Of a DNA stretch of 6,109 nucleotides, positions 1 through 5,026 are shown one piece after another. Position 1 is the first letter of the stretch. The number at the start of each line of letters is the position of its first letter. The notes beneath the pieces were generated by a model, which saw only the letters and a program-made list of their open reading frames with translations, was not told the DNA's origin and did not search any database. The DNA is from CAZKEW01 sp964580435. GTDB lineage: Bacteria > Acidobacteriota > Aminicenantia > Aminicenantales > UBA8522. Both the position numbers and the translations under genes were made by a program. The DNA is taken from NCBI GenBank assembly GCA_964580435.1, contig CAZOKP010000123.1, positions 1 through 6,109 on the forward strand. Reading direction: 5' to 3'.

Positions 1-26
1 GAGACAAAAAATTGCCGCTAAGACTC

Positions 27-74
27 GCTAACGGGTCCTGTCGCGGCATCCCCCCAGCCGCGCCACCCATTAGC
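27..74. other. GC-rich imperfect hairpin
   Basis: The outer arms 27-36 and 65-74 pair at 9 of 10 positions. An inner perfect 6-bp stem (42-47 with 57-62) closes a 9-base, C-rich loop. There is no T-run after the stem, so it is not a classical intrinsic terminator. A reading frame entering from the left ends in TAA at 29-31, so the hairpin could lie at the 3' end of an upstream gene, but only ten codons are visible and that gene cannot be supported. The structure contains the 15-base core that recurs at the right end of the window. Confidence 0.5.
32..46 (+). repeat. 15-base dispersed repeat core, copy 1
   Basis: The sequence CGGGTCCTGTCGCGG occurs exactly here and again at 6085-6099, in the same orientation. 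Each copy is followed within a few bases by a run of C. Both copies are intergenic and sit within potential hairpins. A chance exact 15-mer match within 6 kb is possible but unlikely (a few percent), so a dispersed intergenic repeat is the better reading. Confidence 0.5.
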
Positions 75-98
75 TGATGCCCTGACTATCGCCAGCCT

Positions 99-125
99 TT
101 GGAAAACACGTCATCTATGGATAAT
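99..125 (+). promoter_or_regulatory. Candidate sigma70-type promoter for the YHS gene
   Basis: TTGGAA at 99-104 matches the -35 consensus at 4 of 6 bases. GATAAT at 120-125 matches the -10 consensus at 5 of 6. The 15-base spacer is slightly short. Transcription would begin near 132, giving a leader of about 30 bases before the ATG at 162. Found by eye only. Confidence 0.35.
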
Positions 126-148
126 AACAAATTTTTAGTGGCAATTTT

Positions 149-154
149 AGGAGG
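149..154 (+). promoter_or_regulatory. Strong Shine-Dalgarno for an ATG at 162
   Basis: AGGAGG lies 7 bases before the ATG at 162-164, which is close to ideal. It is the best ribosome-binding site in the window. The frame it serves closes after nine codons at TAG 189-191. The open YHS frame has no comparable site of its own at GTG 201, so this element bears on the true start of that gene. Confidence 0.75.
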
Positions 155-161
155 AGAGTTC

Positions 162-191
162 ATGTTTGACACAAGGGCGCAAATCGGATAG
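162..191 (+). other. Nine-codon reading frame ending in TAG, in frame with the YHS gene
   Basis: The ATG at 162 follows a near-ideal Shine-Dalgarno and encodes MFDTRAQIG, then TAG at 189-191. The downstream YHS gene continues in the same frame: after TAG come ATT, CAA, TGG and then GTG 201. Three readings are possible: a leader peptide with reinitiation at GTG 201; an authentic start for a longer YHS protein interrupted by a nonsense mutation or base-calling error (CAG to TAG is one transition); or amber readthrough. The sequence alone does not choose. The peptide resembles no attenuation leader known to me and has no run of one amino acid. Confidence 0.5.
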
Positions 192-200
192 ATTCAATGG

Positions 201-470
201 GTGATTCAGGGCTTTTTCAGGCTCGTCTTTTATATCTTCATCGCTTATCTCATCTATCTTGTCATCCGCTTTGTCTTTCCGCCTCAACGACGGCCAGGTT
301 CGCCTCGCACTCCCCGTCGGCTTTCCGGGACCATGGTCAAGGACGAATTCTGCAATACCTACCTTCCCCAGGAAGACGCCATCAGAGAAAGAATCGACGG
401 CAAAGAATTTTTTTTCTGTTCCCAGGAATGCCGAAAGAAATTCTTGGAGCAGAAGAAAAGCGGCGACTGA
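201..470 (+). CDS. Small membrane-anchored YHS/TRASH-type metal-binding protein
   Basis: This 89-residue protein has an N-terminal transmembrane segment (about residues 5-26, rich in F, I, L, V, Y). A basic, proline-rich linker follows (27-41), then a C-terminal YHS-like module (45-85). The module reads MVKDEFC, then FFFCSQEC about 20 residues later. Cys51, Cys73 and Cys77 fit the metal-binding cysteines of YHS/TRASH domains, with DEFC in place of the usual DPVC. Such small anchored YHS proteins are widespread and mostly uncharacterised; metal binding at the membrane is inferred from the family. The topology probably leaves the domain cytoplasmic, given the basic residues after the helix, but this is uncertain. 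The GTG start at 201 has no good Shine-Dalgarno; the strong one lies upstream of an in-frame ATG at 162 and is separated by TAG 189-191, so the start is unsettled. The gene ends 9 bases before the convergent acylphosphatase gene, with no terminator between. Confidence 0.75.
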   Translation: MIQGFFRLVFYIFIAYLIYLVIRFVFPPQRRPGSPRTPRRLSGTMVKDEFCNTYLPQEDAIRERIDGKEFFFCSQECRKKFLEQKKSGD

Positions 471-479
471 TCCTCCGCC

Positions 480-758
480 CTAGCTCCAGGTTACGAGGAA
501 GTCCTTGAATTCGTCCCTGCATTCTTCCCAGGTGACCTCCACATCTTGCACCTGTGCCAAGGGGGGACCTTGTCTCAGGCGAGAAATGAGGTCTTCGATA
601 TTCTCTCTCTCGCCTTCAGCCAGAGCTTCCACGCGGCCGTCCCTCAAATTCTTGACCCAGCCCGTGAGCCCCAGGGAACAGGCCCACCTCCGGGTGTGGT
701 CGCGGAAAAATACACCCTGGACGCGCCCCGAAACGATAATGTGAGATCTCGCTTTCAT
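480..758 (-). CDS. acyP: Acylphosphatase
   Basis: The protein is 92 residues, the normal size for acylphosphatase (EC 3.6.1.7), which hydrolyses the carboxyl-phosphate bond of acyl phosphates in the cytoplasm. The family signature is clear: HIIVSGRVQGVFFRDHTRR at residues 6-24 holds the phosphate-binding loop and catalytic Arg19, and GWVKNLRDGRVE at 33-44 carries catalytic Asn37. The rest fits the compact ferredoxin-like fold. The frame stays open upstream to 959, but that extension would run into the thiD gene and has no family similarity. The ATG at 756-758 places the signature where it belongs. Its ribosome-binding site is weak. The gene is convergent with the YHS gene and divergent from thiD across 60 bases. 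Two cysteines (27 and 80) are not known to matter. Confidence 0.93.
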   Translation of the reverse strand: MKARSHIIVSGRVQGVFFRDHTRRWACSLGLTGWVKNLRDGRVEALAEGERENIEDLISRLRQGPPLAQVQDVEVTWEECRDEFKDFLVTWS

Positions 759-760
759 CG

Positions 761-792
761 CTGCCGATGATATGCTACCATAGGCTCGGCAG
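761..792. promoter_or_regulatory. Nested dyad in the acylphosphatase/thiD divergent region
   Basis: CTGCCGA at 761-767 is a perfect inverted copy of TCGGCAG at 786-792. Inside it, TATG at 771-774 and CATA at 779-782 share the same centre, with equal 3-base gaps on each side. The whole 32-base element occupies about half of the 60-base region between the two divergent starts. Its position suits a protein operator controlling both genes, but a stem near the 5' end of either transcript would look the same. I could not assign convincing -35/-10 boxes here. Confidence 0.4.
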
Positions 793-805
793 GCGGTAAA
801 TAGAT

Positions 806-810
806 AGGAA
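806..810 (+). promoter_or_regulatory. Shine-Dalgarno for thiD
   Basis: AGGAA lies 8 bases before the ATG at 819, which supports that start. Confidence 0.6.
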
Positions 811-818
811 TTCTCGCT

Positions 819-1619
819 ATGTCGGCCGACGCAACAAGACCGCTCCTTTCCATTGCCGGATATGACCCTTCCTCGGGAGCGGGTGTGCTTCTGGACCTCG
901 CCCTGTTCCGCCGCTTTGGCTATCGGGGGATGGGCGTCCTGACCGCCGTGACCGTCCAAAACACGCGCAAAGTGAAGGAATTTCGCTGCCTCCCGGCCCC
1001 GTTCATTTCGAGCCAGTACCGAACCTTAGCTGAAGAGATTTCGTTTGCCGGAATCAAGGTCGGGATGATAGGGTGCCGAAAAAATCTCCCCGTGCTCAGT
1101 GCCATCCTGGCAGAGAATAATGATATCCCTGTCGTTGCTGACCCCGTCTTTCGGTCAACCTCGGGCGCCTGGCTCCTGGAGAAAAAAGCCATTCCTTCTT
1201 TTGTCTCCAAGATCCGGGGAAAGATTTCCGTCCTTACTCCCAATCTTGAAGAAGCCGGCCTGATCTGCGGCTGCAGGGTTAAGAATCTTGAAGAAATGAA
1301 AGAGGCGGCCAGGATTATTTCTGACCGTGTCGAATCCTCCTGCTATATCAAGGGAGGTCATCTCGAAAAAAGAGCCGTTGACCTACTCTTCGACGGGAAA
1401 AGTGTCCATCTTTTTGAGAAGGAAAAAATCAGGAAAAATGTCCACGGGACGGGCTGCTTCCTCTCTGCAAGCCTCCTTTGCTATCTTGCGAAAGGACATC
1501 CCCTGGTCAAGGCCTGCGAGCTGGCTTCAGGCCTAGTCCACAAGGGCATAACGATGGCTGTTCGAGTCGGGAAAGGACTTTATATCTTTCCGCTTATTTT
1601 CTTTTCGAAGAAGCCTTGA
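819..1619 (+). CDS. thiD: Hydroxymethylpyrimidine/phosphomethylpyrimidine kinase (ThiD family)
   Basis: The 266-residue protein has the usual ThiD length and a ribokinase-like fold. ThiD phosphorylates 4-amino-5-hydroxymethyl-2-methylpyrimidine and then its monophosphate to the pyrophosphate used by ThiE in thiamine synthesis or salvage. Motifs appear in the expected order: SIAGYDPSSGAG (11-22), LTAVTVQNT (41-49, with the pyrimidine-contacting Gln/Asn region), IKVGMIG (79-85), VVADPVFRSTSG (105-116), LTPNLEEA (139-146), YIKGGH (176-181) and the anion-hole/catalytic HGTGC (209-213) with Cys213. VGKG at 250-253 matches the common end of the family, so the protein looks complete. The glycine loop has SSGAG rather than SGGAG. 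The start has a clear Shine-Dalgarno. No thiE, thiM or thiC is nearby, so whether it serves salvage or synthesis is unknown. The last 26 bases overlap the convergent acylase gene. Confidence 0.92.
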   Translation: MSADATRPLLSIAGYDPSSGAGVLLDLALFRRFGYRGMGVLTAVTVQNTRKVKEFRCLPAPFISSQYRTLAEEISFAGIKVGMIGCRKNLPVLSAILAENNDIPVVADPVFRSTSGAWLLEKKAIPSFVSKIRGKISVLTPNLEEAGLICGCRVKNLEEMKEAARIISDRVESSCYIKGGHLEKRAVDLLFDGKSVHLFEKEKIRKNVHGTGCFLSASLLCYLAKGHPLVKACELASGLVHKGITMAVRVGKGLYIFPLIFFSKKP

Positions 1620-3924
1620 GGACAAAGACCGCAGCCGCGTTCGCTTCAATATCCTCAGGATAGAAGAGCATGGGCCGGTATTCTCCCTTGAGCCAGAGCG
1701 GAATTTGGTCGTCATAGTGCTTGCTGAAAGGATGCCCGCTCTGCCCGGAACTGAGGACGCAAACGGAATTCCTGAAATCAGCCAGGTCGATAATCTGACG
1801 GTAGGATACTCCCCAGGTCGTCGTATAATCTCCGATGGTGTCATTGGAAATAGAAGCCCTGATGCAGAAAGAATCGCCAGCTAAAGGGTAAGGGCCGCGG
1901 TTAAAGAAGCCCAACAAAGGGACGCGTCCGAGAGCATGAGGGAAGGTCAGGGAATGGATCTTCGCCCAATCCCAATTCTCCGGCAGGCCGTACCTCTCCT
2001 CAAGCCAGGTGTATGCTTTAGCCAGGCTGGAATCAAAAACTTTTGCTTTCGCTTCAGTGGAGCCCGCGCGATCCTGCCCAGACCAGGGTAGGACCGGAAG
2101 AGAGAGAACTCGAAGCAGGCCGGCCTGTTTGCGATGAAAAAGAATGCTGTAATTTTTGTACTCTGGGCCGAGTTCAGCAGCCAAAACGTCCTGCTGAAGT
2201 GTTTTCATAAAAACAGCAAAAAGTGCCGCTTCCTTTGCTGCTGCCATCTCGCCATTCCACCCCTCGAGAATCGCCTGAGCCTTTTTAGCCCCGGCGTCGG
2301 CCGGGGTCAATCCTTTGATAGCAGGGAGAAAAAGCTCGGCTCTCTTGGAATGGACATCGTTCTGAATTCTCTTGAGAGAATCCACGGTATGCTTTTCCTG
2401 CTGGAGCAGAAGCTCCTGTATTCTTTTGAATCTGAAAGGGACATCAAAGTCACAGCTGACATAATGAGGATAATCCTCGGGCACGATCTTATTATTAGCG
2501 GTGATGAGATACCCTTCCTTGGGATTCAGAATGATCGGCTTCTGGGCTTCCTCAAGAAAACCCTGCCATCCGTTCTCCATCACCCATCCCTGGGCCGGAA
2601 AGAGGGCGGCGGACTTCTTCCTGAGAGGGATCAACCCGCTCAGGTAATATCCGATATTGCCTTGGACATCGGCATAGACAATGTTCTGTGAGGGCACGTC
2701 CCAGAGGGCAGCGGCCCGGCAGAATTCTTCCCAATTTCTAGCCTTATTCATGAGGAAGAGAGACTCAAAAATTCGGCCCCCTTCATGGATCGTCCAGCGC
2801 AGCGAAATCGGAATATTATTTTCGATAATAAAACGAGACAGGATCGGACCGCGGCTCGTCCACAAGACCTCCAGTTTCTCAGGCTCGGCCCGGCCTCTTA
2901 CGCGGATGATTTCCTCTTTTTTCAGAAGAGGCTTCCAGCCGTCTTCGTCTAAATAAGAATCTCTGGATTCATTCAAGCGCTCGATATAGAGGTCCTGGAC
3001 ATCAGCGGCTGAATTCGTGAGGCCCCAGGCAATGGAAGCGTTATGGCCGATAACGACAAGAGGAACTCCGGGGAAAGTCACTCCCGCGACCCTGAAGCCC
3101 GGGGAATGGAGGTCCATCTCATACCAGATGGGAGGAAGGGAGAACTGGAGATGGGGGTCATTGGCAAGCAGGGGCTTGCCGGAGGTTGTCCGGCTCCCCG
3201 CTAAAACCCAGTTGTTGCTGCCCCCGAGAATAAAAGAGAAAAAATTCGGACTGACCTCGAATGAGGGGATCTTCTCCAAGGAGGAAACACCCGCGTCCTG
3301 CTCCAGGATCTGCAGGGCCTTTTCGAGCCCCAGCTTTTCAACGATCTTGGCCCGGACAAGCTCGCTCGGAAAATCCGGGCACAGACTCAAGGCCAGGATC
3401 TCTTTGATGATAAGCGAATCCAGGATTCCCCAGGCGTCGGGCCTGAAGCGCAGGAGCATAAACTCGGGCGGCCAATTGTACCTCCTTGAGCCCAACCAGG
3501 CGTTGACGCCCTTGCCATACGAAAAAAGGAGATCCTTGAGTTCGTCGCTCAAATTGGCATAATCTTTGAGGGCCGCCTCCCTGAATCCATAATTCCTGAG
3601 GAACCTGTCACTGTTCAGAGTCTGCGAGCCGAATACCTCTGAGAGCCAGCCAAAGCCCGCGCGCCTCAGGAGATCCATCTGCCACATCCTTTCCTGAGCA
3701 TGAAGATAGCCGACGGCAAAGAAAAGGTCCCTGTCGTTATCGGCAAAAATATGCGGGACTCCCCACTTGTCCCAAATCACTTTGACATTGGAAGCGAGAG
3801 CAGAAAACGAAATATCACCCTTTTCCGTTGGTCTCGAATTATAAAAGGACAAAAGAAAGAAAAGGAAAACGCCAGCGAGGAAGAAGAGCAGAGAAATCCC
3901 TGCAGCGATGATGATCTTCTTCAT
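1594..3924 (-). CDS. Penicillin acylase family Ntn-hydrolase (peptidase S45-like), exported
   Basis: This 776-residue protein matches the penicillin G acylase/AHL acylase (PvdQ-like) family in length and layout. Residues 3-26 form a signal peptide or signal anchor, so the enzyme should act outside the cytoplasm. The N-terminal region (about 45-230) corresponds to the alpha chain and includes GVPHIFA and GYLHAQERMWQMDLLRR. Autoproteolysis is expected at Gly235-Ser236 in GGSNNWVLAG, making Ser236 the N-terminal nucleophile of a beta chain of about 541 residues. Other family marks are NDPHL (255-259), GHNASIAWGLTN (293-304), GNIGYYLSG (422-430), TANNKIV (475-481; an Asn here probably completes the oxyanion hole) and the C-terminal SGQSGHPFSKHYDDQ (726-740). 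All catalytic elements are present. Substrate cannot be read from sequence; members cleave beta-lactam side chains, acyl-homoserine lactones or other N-acyl compounds. The ATG overlaps the stop of the upstream binding-protein gene by 4 bases, indicating coupled translation. The 3' end overlaps thiD by 26 bases on the opposite strand. Confidence 0.93.
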   Translation of the reverse strand: MKKIIIAAGISLLFFLAGVFLFFLLSFYNSRPTEKGDISFSALASNVKVIWDKWGVPHIFADNDRDLFFAVGYLHAQERMWQMDLLRRAGFGWLSEVFGSQTLNSDRFLRNYGFREAALKDYANLSDELKDLLFSYGKGVNAWLGSRRYNWPPEFMLLRFRPDAWGILDSLIIKEILALSLCPDFPSELVRAKIVEKLGLEKALQILEQDAGVSSLEKIPSFEVSPNFFSFILGGSNNWVLAGSRTTSGKPLLANDPHLQFSLPPIWYEMDLHSPGFRVAGVTFPGVPLVVIGHNASIAWGLTNSAADVQDLYIERLNESRDSYLDEDGWKPLLKKEEIIRVRGRAEPEKLEVLWTSRGPILSRFIIENNIPISLRWTIHEGGRIFESLFLMNKARNWEEFCRAAALWDVPSQNIVYADVQGNIGYYLSGLIPLRKKSAALFPAQGWVMENGWQGFLEEAQKPIILNPKEGYLITANNKIVPEDYPHYVSCDFDVPFRFKRIQELLLQQEKHTVDSLKRIQNDVHSKRAELFLPAIKGLTPADAGAKKAQAILEGWNGEMAAAKEAALFAVFMKTLQQDVLAAELGPEYKNYSILFHRKQAGLLRVLSLPVLPWSGQDRAGSTEAKAKVFDSSLAKAYTWLEERYGLPENWDWAKIHSLTFPHALGRVPLLGFFNRGPYPLAGDSFCIRASISNDTIGDYTTTWGVSYRQIIDLADFRNSVCVLSSGQSGHPFSKHYDDQIPLWLKGEYRPMLFYPEDIEANAAAVFVLKASSKRK

Positions 3925-4934
3925 CGGAAGCTGCTATCCCCGACTGACAACGCCCCGGGAGCGATGACGTCATCGGCCCTCTGGATCACCTTTGGGGAAA
4001 ATTGAACGCCCTGCTTTCGCGCCGCATCAAGGTTGAGATGGAGCCGGATTTGGCTCATGGATTGGAACGGGATCCTCCCCGGGTTCTCTCCGCTCTTGAC
4101 TCTGATGGCGATCTGACCGGCTTTGTAACCCATGTCAAAAAAGTCCCATCCCAGGGCCGCGCAGGCCCCCAGGCGCGTGGAAAGAAGAAAACCGCCAAAA
4201 AGGGGAATGGAATTGTCCTCGGCCATTCTCCCCAGAGACTCGAAGGAAGCATTGATGGTGTTATCGGAGATCGGGAAAAGGACATCGATCCTTTTGTTGA
4301 GCAGCATCTGGGCCGAGAACAGGACCTCGTTCACATTGGCCACAGGAACGGCGATGATCTCAAGCCCCAATTCTGCAGCTCCCTCCCTGGCCAACTCCAG
4401 GTAGTATTCTGAATTGAGCTCGGAGGGCGTCCACAATGTGCCAATACGTTTGGCTTGGGGGAGGACTTCTTTGATAAAGCTCAAGATCTGTTTCACCGGT
4501 CCGGTAGAGGCAACGCCCGTTACGTTGCCAAGATGGTTCTCCGCCGACGTTCCCGCACCCGTGAGCTGGGGATTGGCCACCGAGGCAAAGACGACCGGCA
4601 CTCGAGGAGCAGCCATCAGTGCCGCCTGAAGGCACTGCGTCGAAAGGGCGACGATCATGTCCGCTTTCTGGCTGACGAATTCCTGGGCAATCCTCTGGGC
4701 TTCAGTGACATCGCCCATGGCATTCCTCACTTTGAGCCTGACATTCACACCGTCCCGAAGACCGCTGTCGGTCAAAGCCTGCATAAGACCTCTTCTGGCC
4801 TCATTGAGGGTGGGGGCATCGATGATCTGGAAGACGCCGAGGGTATAGAGCTTTTCCGGTTGTTTCTGACAGCTGAGGAACGGCGTGAGGAAAGCGAAAA
4901 AGAGAATCAGCCGCTTTCGCGTCTTTGGCGTCAT
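3921..4934 (-). CDS. ABC transporter solute-binding lipoprotein (ABC_sub_bind/TrpX-like family)
   Basis: From the chosen ATG the product has 337 residues. It begins with a basic stretch (KTRKR), a hydrophobic core (9-20) and FLSC, giving a probable lipidated Cys22 in a slightly atypical lipobox, followed by QKQ. The mature part shows the conserved run of the ABC_sub_bind (PF04392-type) periplasmic-binding fold: GVNVRLKVRNAMGD, ADMIVALSTQCLQAAL, VPVVFASVANP, GNVTGV, LPQAKRIGTLW, DVLFPISDNTI and FFDMGYKAGQ. Characterised relatives bind aromatic amino acids, but the ligand here is unknown. No permease or ATPase gene is adjacent. The frame is open to a TTG at 4976 and an ATG at 4952. ATG 4934 is preferred because it yields a normal signal peptide; none of the three has a clear Shine-Dalgarno. 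The stop overlaps the acylase ATG as ATGA (3921-3924). The dehydratase gene ends 92 bases upstream. Confidence 0.88.
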   Translation of the reverse strand: MTPKTRKRLILFFAFLTPFLSCQKQPEKLYTLGVFQIIDAPTLNEARRGLMQALTDSGLRDGVNVRLKVRNAMGDVTEAQRIAQEFVSQKADMIVALSTQCLQAALMAAPRVPVVFASVANPQLTGAGTSAENHLGNVTGVASTGPVKQILSFIKEVLPQAKRIGTLWTPSELNSEYYLELAREGAAELGLEIIAVPVANVNEVLFSAQMLLNKRIDVLFPISDNTINASFESLGRMAEDNSIPLFGGFLLSTRLGACAALGWDFFDMGYKAGQIAIRVKSGENPGRIPFQSMSQIRLHLNLDAARKQGVQFSPKVIQRADDVIAPGALSVGDSSFR

Positions 4935-4947
4935 GTATTTCGCTAAA

Positions 4948-4976
4948 ATCATAATCGAAAAAATGAACCAGGGCAA
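4948..4976 (-). promoter_or_regulatory. Candidate sigma70-type promoter for the binding protein/acylase pair
   Basis: Read on the minus strand, TTGCCC (4976-4971) is separated by exactly 17 bases from TATGAT (4953-4948). These match consensus at 4 of 6 and 5 of 6 positions. Transcription would begin about 5-8 bases before ATG 4934, giving an almost leaderless message, which fits the absence of a Shine-Dalgarno there. The -35 box coincides with the TTG that opens the longest version of the frame, and the -10 covers part of ATG 4952. A promoter here would rule out both upstream starts. Confidence 0.4.
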
Positions 4977-5004
4977 CAGGTTTAATAATTGAATCTTGGC
5001 TTTG

Positions 5005-5023
5005 AAGAGGGTTCAGCCCCCTT
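5005..5023 (-). terminator. Weak hairpin just downstream of the dehydratase gene
   Basis: AAGAGGG (5005-5011) and CCCCCTT (5017-5023) pair at 6 of 7 positions around a 5-base loop, starting 3 bases after the dehydratase stop on the minus strand. No T-run follows in that direction, so it is at best a poor intrinsic terminator. It could instead slow 3' decay of the dehydratase message or allow partial readthrough into the binding-protein gene. Confidence 0.25.
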
Positions 5024-5026
5024 GCT

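Larger units (their letters stand above)
8..148. repeat. Long-range inverted repeat flanking the left intergenic region
   Basis: Bases 8-21 and 135-148 are inverted copies of each other, matching at 13 of 14 positions; the one mismatch would be a G:U pair in RNA. The arms enclose about 113 bases that contain a separate GC-rich hairpin. The right arm ends directly at the Shine-Dalgarno of the next reading frame. It could be a small non-autonomous (MITE-like) insertion, or an RNA fold if transcription starts upstream of the window. No flanking target-site duplication is obvious. Confidence 0.45.

Noticed and set aside
2..31. Tail of an upstream gene ending in TAA at 29-31.
   Set aside because: Only ten codons are visible and two other frames also read through part of this stretch, so it cannot be supported.
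27..75. Integron attC-like site (CTAAC on the left arm, ATTAGC on the right arm of a hairpin).
   Set aside because: Neither arm fits the core-site consensus (RYYYAAC and GTTRRRY) fully, there are no paired inner core sites or typical bulges, and no integrase or cassette array is present.
75..161. Riboswitch or other known leader RNA upstream of the YHS gene.
   Set aside because: I could not match the sequence to any riboswitch consensus I know, and the best promoter candidate would leave only about 30 bases of leader.
480..959. 159-residue version of the acylphosphatase starting at 959 on the minus strand.
   Set aside because: The extra 67 residues overlap thiD on the opposite strand, look like translated non-coding sequence, and precede a protein of exactly normal family length.
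2134..2691. 185-codon plus-strand frame inside the acylase gene.
   Set aside because: It lies antisense within a gene with full family motifs, has no ribosome-binding site and resembles no protein family.
3017..3562. 181-codon plus-strand frame inside the acylase gene.
   Set aside because: It is an antisense shadow of the region encoding the alpha chain and the Ser236 motif; its translation is low-complexity R/S/P/L sequence.
5005..5023. Strong intrinsic terminator between the dehydratase and binding-protein genes.
   Set aside because: The stem is short with a mismatch and lacks a following T-run on the minus strand, so it is listed only as a weak hairpin.
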